Shown here: piece by piece, positions 13,754-16,878 of the stretch | How the letters are laid out: each line of letters begins with the position of its first letter | How positions within the stretch are numbered: the first letter of the stretch is position 1 | Assembly: GCA_038326205.1 (NCBI GenBank) | Contig: JBBQJV010000083.1 | Span: forward strand, 1-16,878 | Source: UBA7672 sp038326205 | Lineage (GTDB): Bacteria; Pseudomonadota; Alphaproteobacteria; Caulobacterales; Hyphomonadaceae | Direction: 5' to 3' | Length of the DNA: 16,878 nucleotides | Program-made: the position numbers and the translations under genes | Notes under the pieces: model-generated | What the model saw: the letters and a program-made list of their open reading frames with translations, nothing else | Told to the model about the DNA's origin: nothing | The model's database searches: none

Positions 13754-15739
13754 CGCAGGAGTTGTGGTCACGGCGGCAGCAGGGGGCGGCGCCTGGTTAC
13801 GCACGCCGGTGCGACGGGCGGCGAGCAGTTCGTCATTGCTCAGCGCCAGATCGTGGTTGGCATCGAGGGTGGCAAAACTGCCCTTCAACCAGTCACCCTG
13901 CTTCCCGCGAAGCTCGGCGACTTGAAGTGTCCCGTCCATGTTGTCGTCCAGAACGCCCATCAGCTGTGTCTGATAAAGCAGGCGATCATATTCGTCTCGC
14001 GGAGACGCCACGGACTCACCCACCCATCTGTAGTGGATGAAGAAAGTCAGCATCTCCTCCCATGACTGTTCACCAAAGGTGACCAGCTTTTCTGGCGCAG
14101 GATTGGGGAAGTTGCGGGTCGAGTTATCGTAAATCCAGCGATTGATAATGCGCGAACCGGCCGGAACCAGGATTGGCTCTTCGAGATAGTATTCGCACTG
14201 CCAGTCGAACTGGTATTTCGGAACAGCGAGGATCAGCTCCTCGCGTCCATCGGGAAAGACAATCGATACTTGGGTCGAGGCGCCGCGGACATGAGCATGC
14301 GGTGTCAGACCATAAAGAAGCATGTCCTTTGGAATGTCCTGATAGGCAAGCTCGGGATGGTATTCCTCGTTCGCGGGAATGGTGATGCCCATGTCGTAGA
14401 GGCCATAGACCCGGAACGGATATTTGGGCTCCTGACCCTTGGGGTAGAAATAGAGCCCCATCTCCGTCTTCTCGGTCGTCGCCTTGCCATAGGGCGTGTA
14501 ATGCGTTTCGAACGCGATCGACGCGCCCGCGGGAATCCACACCCCCATGTCCGGCGGCGTGAGGTTGACCGTTCGTCCAGGTCCCTGCCCACCAATACCG
14601 CCTCTGGCCTCGGGCAGCGCGATGATACCGCCGGTCCCGTCGGGCACGCGCAAGCCGGTGGTAACGTGATGGAGGACACGGCGATCAGTAACGCGGAAGG
14701 CAGTGGCGCGCATCCAGCGCCCCTCGCTCATGCCGGTTGCAATGACTGGCTTGTGATAGTCTAGGACGCCCGTGGCCGGAACGTCGACTTCGGGGAGCTT
14801 CACGATCAGATCGGGCTGGCCGAGCGGCCAGTCGGGCGCCTTGAAGCTGATTTTCGCTAGCGGGTCCTTGCCTTCGCCGCGCGGCGCGCCGGCCTCGATC
14901 CAGTGGACCAGGGTGCGGAGCTGCTCGGACGACAGGCCTTCATTCGGCGTCCAATGGCCGACAGTGACGTCTGGCTGGAACGGCGGCATGCGGCGCGTGC
15001 GCAAGGCCTCACGAATCATCGGAGCAAGCGCAAAAATGTCCTCGTAGCTCGTGAGCTTCATCGGACCGAGACCGCCGGGCTGGTGGCAGACGGCACACTT
15101 GGCCTCGATGATCGGGGCGACATCCCGCGCATATGAAATCCCGGTCGGCTTGCCTTGGGCCTTCAATGGAAAATCGATGACGCCGCCATTAGGGGTTTCG
15201 TCGCGCAAGGCGATCGACTTGCCAGCGATGAGAGCGTCGAGCGCCTGCCGCGTGGAAACTGATCCCACGGGCCCGCGAAAGGCGATCGTCCATGTTCTGG
15301 GATCGACGACGATCACCTCTGCCGCACGGCCGATACTCAGGCTCTCGCCGACCAGCTGCTCGTAGTCGAACAGGATCGGCATATCGAGGTGAGCGGCCTC
15401 GGCGGCCGTCCTCACGGTCCAGCGCTTCTCGCCGGAAACAGAATCGATCATCAGGAATTCAACGCCCTTGGGCGCGTAGCCAGCCTTGAGCGCCATGTAA
15501 GCCGGCGCATCGGCGCGGACCGTGGGGTCGCTCGCCGCATAGCTGATCAGCACGACCGCCTTGGCATCGCGCATCTTGTAGAGGCGCCGGCCAACGTAAT
15601 TCTGGTCGGCAAGCTGGAAGTCGTCGACGCGCTGCGCCTTTACCGCCTGTGGATCGGCCGACCCTTGGTTTAAGGGGCTGCCCAGAACGAGCAGCGCAGT
15701 CATGAGGCCGAGCCCAGCGAGTTTAAAGGATCGAGACAC
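13736..15739 (-). CDS. Redoxin-like / cytochrome c / copper monooxygenase-like / EF-hand fusion
   Basis: A 667-residue exported protein with four parts. A Sec signal is followed by a thioredoxin-fold domain (about 36-175). Next comes a c-type heme segment with CAVCH (C215, C218, H219) and likely axial M251 in RMPPF. Then a domain (about 305-575) shows every copper-ligand position of PHM/DBH-type ascorbate-dependent monooxygenases: H357-H358 (VLHHVTTG), H413 (ETHYTPYG), H481 and H483 (PHAHVRG) and M563 (EEMLTFFIHY). Two EF-hand loops close it: D598-x-N600-x-D602-G to E609, and D626-x-N628-x-D630 to E637, with Leu at the sixth position of the second. The redoxin domain has no cysteine, so it cannot do thiol chemistry. 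The start is a GTG at 15737-15739 with GGGAGGG seven bases upstream. It lies between the HEGNY-family gene (59 bp) and the PQQ gene (86 bp). A likely role is periplasmic C-H hydroxylation; the heme may deliver or take electrons. Confidence 0.88.
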   Translation of the reverse strand: MSRSFKLAGLGLMTALLVLGSPLNQGSADPQAVKAQRVDDFQLADQNYVGRRLYKMRDAKAVVLISYAASDPTVRADAPAYMALKAGYAPKGVEFLMIDSVSGEKRWTVRTAAEAAHLDMPILFDYEQLVGESLSIGRAAEVIVVDPRTWTIAFRGPVGSVSTRQALDALIAGKSIALRDETPNGGVIDFPLKAQGKPTGISYARDVAPIIEAKCAVCHQPGGLGPMKLTSYEDIFALAPMIREALRTRRMPPFQPDVTVGHWTPNEGLSSEQLRTLVHWIEAGAPRGEGKDPLAKISFKAPDWPLGQPDLIVKLPEVDVPATGVLDYHKPVIATGMSEGRWMRATAFRVTDRRVLHHVTTGLRVPDGTGGIIALPEARGGIGGQGPGRTVNLTPPDMGVWIPAGASIAFETHYTPYGKATTEKTEMGLYFYPKGQEPKYPFRVYGLYDMGITIPANEEYHPELAYQDIPKDMLLYGLTPHAHVRGASTQVSIVFPDGREELILAVPKYQFDWQCEYYLEEPILVPAGSRIINRWIYDNSTRNFPNPAPEKLVTFGEQSWEEMLTFFIHYRWVGESVASPRDEYDRLLYQTQLMGVLDDNMDGTLQVAELRGKQGDWLKGSFATLDANHDLALSNDELLAARRTGVRNQAPPPAAAVTTTPAPGSLN

Positions 15740-15798
15740 GGCAGCCCTCCCTTGATCTTGTCCTGCCGATCGCGACCGTTCGGGCGCGCCGGTCAGTA

Positions 15799-16878
15799 TC
15801 AGTTCGTCGCCTTCACAGGCTTGGCGGCAGTCGCCGTAGCCTCTTCCAGCTCCCGCTTGCGCGCGCCGATCAGAATGCCGGGCATTGCGTAGTTGCCCTC
15901 ATGGCAAGCGTATTCATAGATATGCGACTGCGGCCGGAAGCTGTTTTCCACCGTCCAGGGTTGAGTATAGTTTTCCGGATCGTCGACCGTAAAAGAATAG
16001 AAGATCTCGTCGTCCGCCCAACGCTGGAATCGCTCGGTTACCCTGCCCTGCGGCGACAGCCGGATCTGGCCCTGCTCGGCCTGGATCGGATTCAAGTTGA
16101 TCGACTCGGTTACCAGGACGTCGCCCACCCACCAGCCGACACTGTCACCCATCCACGGCTTGATCACGTCCGGCCTGTGATGCGCGCGCGCGTCCTCCGC
16201 ACTCGCATAGATCGGAATGATGCGGACATCATGAACCATCTCGACACTTATCACGAGATAGTTGTTCGTCAGGACAAACTGGTAATTGTTGTTGTAGACT
16301 GGCGTGAACATGCCCGGGCCAGCATTACCGCTAAAGCCAAGCAGGCAGCGTTCGGCGATGCCCAGATATTCCGGCCCATCGTACAGGCCGACTCCCGTGA
16401 TGAAATTCCCGCCAGGCGGCCGCGACGTACGCGTCGCTCCCTGATTGCGCTTGTAGGGGATTTGTCCGTTTGGCGGATCGACGATGTTTGAGGTGCGATA
16501 GGTGCCCTTCACCAGCGCCAAGCTGTCGCCCGTCGCCAACCAGAACGAGTTGTAGCCCTTAACACCGAAATCAGCACCGCCCTTCGCCGGAGCGGGCGCG
16601 TTCGGATCGATGTAGTCGACATGATCCGCCTCGTCCCGTGGAAACCCAAGGATTGGCGCCTTCGCCGCCATCGTTCGCGCCTCGTCCGGCGACACCACCA
16701 GCTTGTCGACACCGCGCGGCCGGCTGACCGGGGTGAGATTTGCATTCGTCCAGATGCCTGTGAAATCCTTGGGATGCGAGGCGAGCGGCGCGTTCTGGGC
16801 AAACGCTGCACCGGCAAACAGCCCAACCGCCACGAGCAAACCGGTGCTCAAGAGAGCTGCGCACACCCTGTTGGAGTT
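15799..16878 (-). CDS. Secreted HEGNY-family protein of unknown function (5' end outside window)
   Basis: At least 360 residues are read from the right edge; no ATG is inside the window. A GTG at 16866 would give 355 residues, but the frame stays open past it and a signal peptide n-region is missing, so the true start is probably just outside. The signal ends GAAFAQ. The mature part opens with a DFTGIWTN motif. It ends with PWMGDSVGWWVGDVLVTES, then a VTERFQRWADDEIFYSFTVD segment, PENYTQPWTVE, and YEYACHEGNYAMPGILIGAR. These are the marks of a family common in soil and sphingomonad-like bacteria whose function I do not know. It is rich in Trp and Tyr, consistent with a beta-rich or ligand-binding fold. 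It is the first visible gene of a three-gene unit with the monooxygenase-like fusion (59 bp away) and the PQQ dehydrogenase, and so probably shares their substrate. Confidence 0.8.
   Translation of the reverse strand, partial: NSNRVCAALLSTGLLVAVGLFAGAAFAQNAPLASHPKDFTGIWTNANLTPVSRPRGVDKLVVSPDEARTMAAKAPILGFPRDEADHVDYIDPNAPAPAKGGADFGVKGYNSFWLATGDSLALVKGTYRTSNIVDPPNGQIPYKRNQGATRTSRPPGGNFITGVGLYDGPEYLGIAERCLLGFSGNAGPGMFTPVYNNNYQFVLTNNYLVISVEMVHDVRIIPIYASAEDARAHHRPDVIKPWMGDSVGWWVGDVLVTESINLNPIQAEQGQIRLSPQGRVTERFQRWADDEIFYSFTVDDPENYTQPWTVENSFRPQSHIYEYACHEGNYAMPGILIGARKRELEEATATAAKPVKATN

Noticed and set aside
13961..13994. EF-hand loops as a sign of a calcium-regulated signalling protein
   Set aside because: The loops are at the end of a secreted enzyme-like chain and more likely stabilise it; no signalling domain is present.

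Overview
The window is about 16.9 kb of GC-rich DNA (roughly 60-63% by eye). It looks like chromosomal sequence from an alphaproteobacterium, most likely of the sphingomonad or caulobacter type. This rests on gene content: a UrcA-family gene, an ABA4-like (DUF4281) membrane protein, a cytochrome c-PQQ dehydrogenase of the polyvinyl-alcohol-dehydrogenase type, and a secreted protein of the 'HEGNY' family. The genus is inference. I see no tRNA, rRNA, CRISPR array, transposase or phage gene.

Layout. (1) 1-377, minus: N-terminal part of a TPR lipoprotein that runs off the left edge. (2) 883-2652, minus: a lipoprotein amidohydrolase of the YtcJ type. (3) 2955-4744, minus: a seven-helix membrane protein translationally coupled to an ABA4-like protein, then a urcA-like gene broken by one base. 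A LysR regulator (4884-5768, plus) is divergent from these. (4) 6113-8656, minus: a two-domain VOC lipoprotein, an SDR and a TetR regulator, with a cytochrome c-PQQ dehydrogenase (8796-10697, plus) divergent from tetR. (5) 10698-11807: mostly non-coding, with one plausible small gene. (6) 11808-16878, minus: three exported proteins in a row, namely the HEGNY-family protein (5' end outside the window), a redoxin/cytochrome c/copper-monooxygenase/EF-hand fusion, and a PQQ alcohol dehydrogenase lipoprotein.

How the genes may work together. Most products carry a Sec or lipoprotein signal, so this is largely a periplasmic oxidation and hydrolysis locus. In block 6 all copper-ligand positions of a PHM/DBH-type monooxygenase are present beside a PQQ dehydrogenase, which suggests hydroxylation followed by alcohol oxidation, with electrons passing to c-type heme. 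In block 4, two near-identical 22-bp palindromic sites lie in the SDR promoter and in the tetR/PQQ divergent promoter. I infer that the TetR protein controls both the SDR-VOC pair and the PQQ enzyme. No substrate can be named from the sequence.

The least expected structure is a repeat of about 90-115 bp in three direct copies, at 661, 5880 and 10779. Each lies in a long intergenic gap, and together they divide the window into blocks of about 5 kb. Copies 1 and 3 share 34 consecutive identical bases. Copy 2 is more diverged but aligns almost without gaps.
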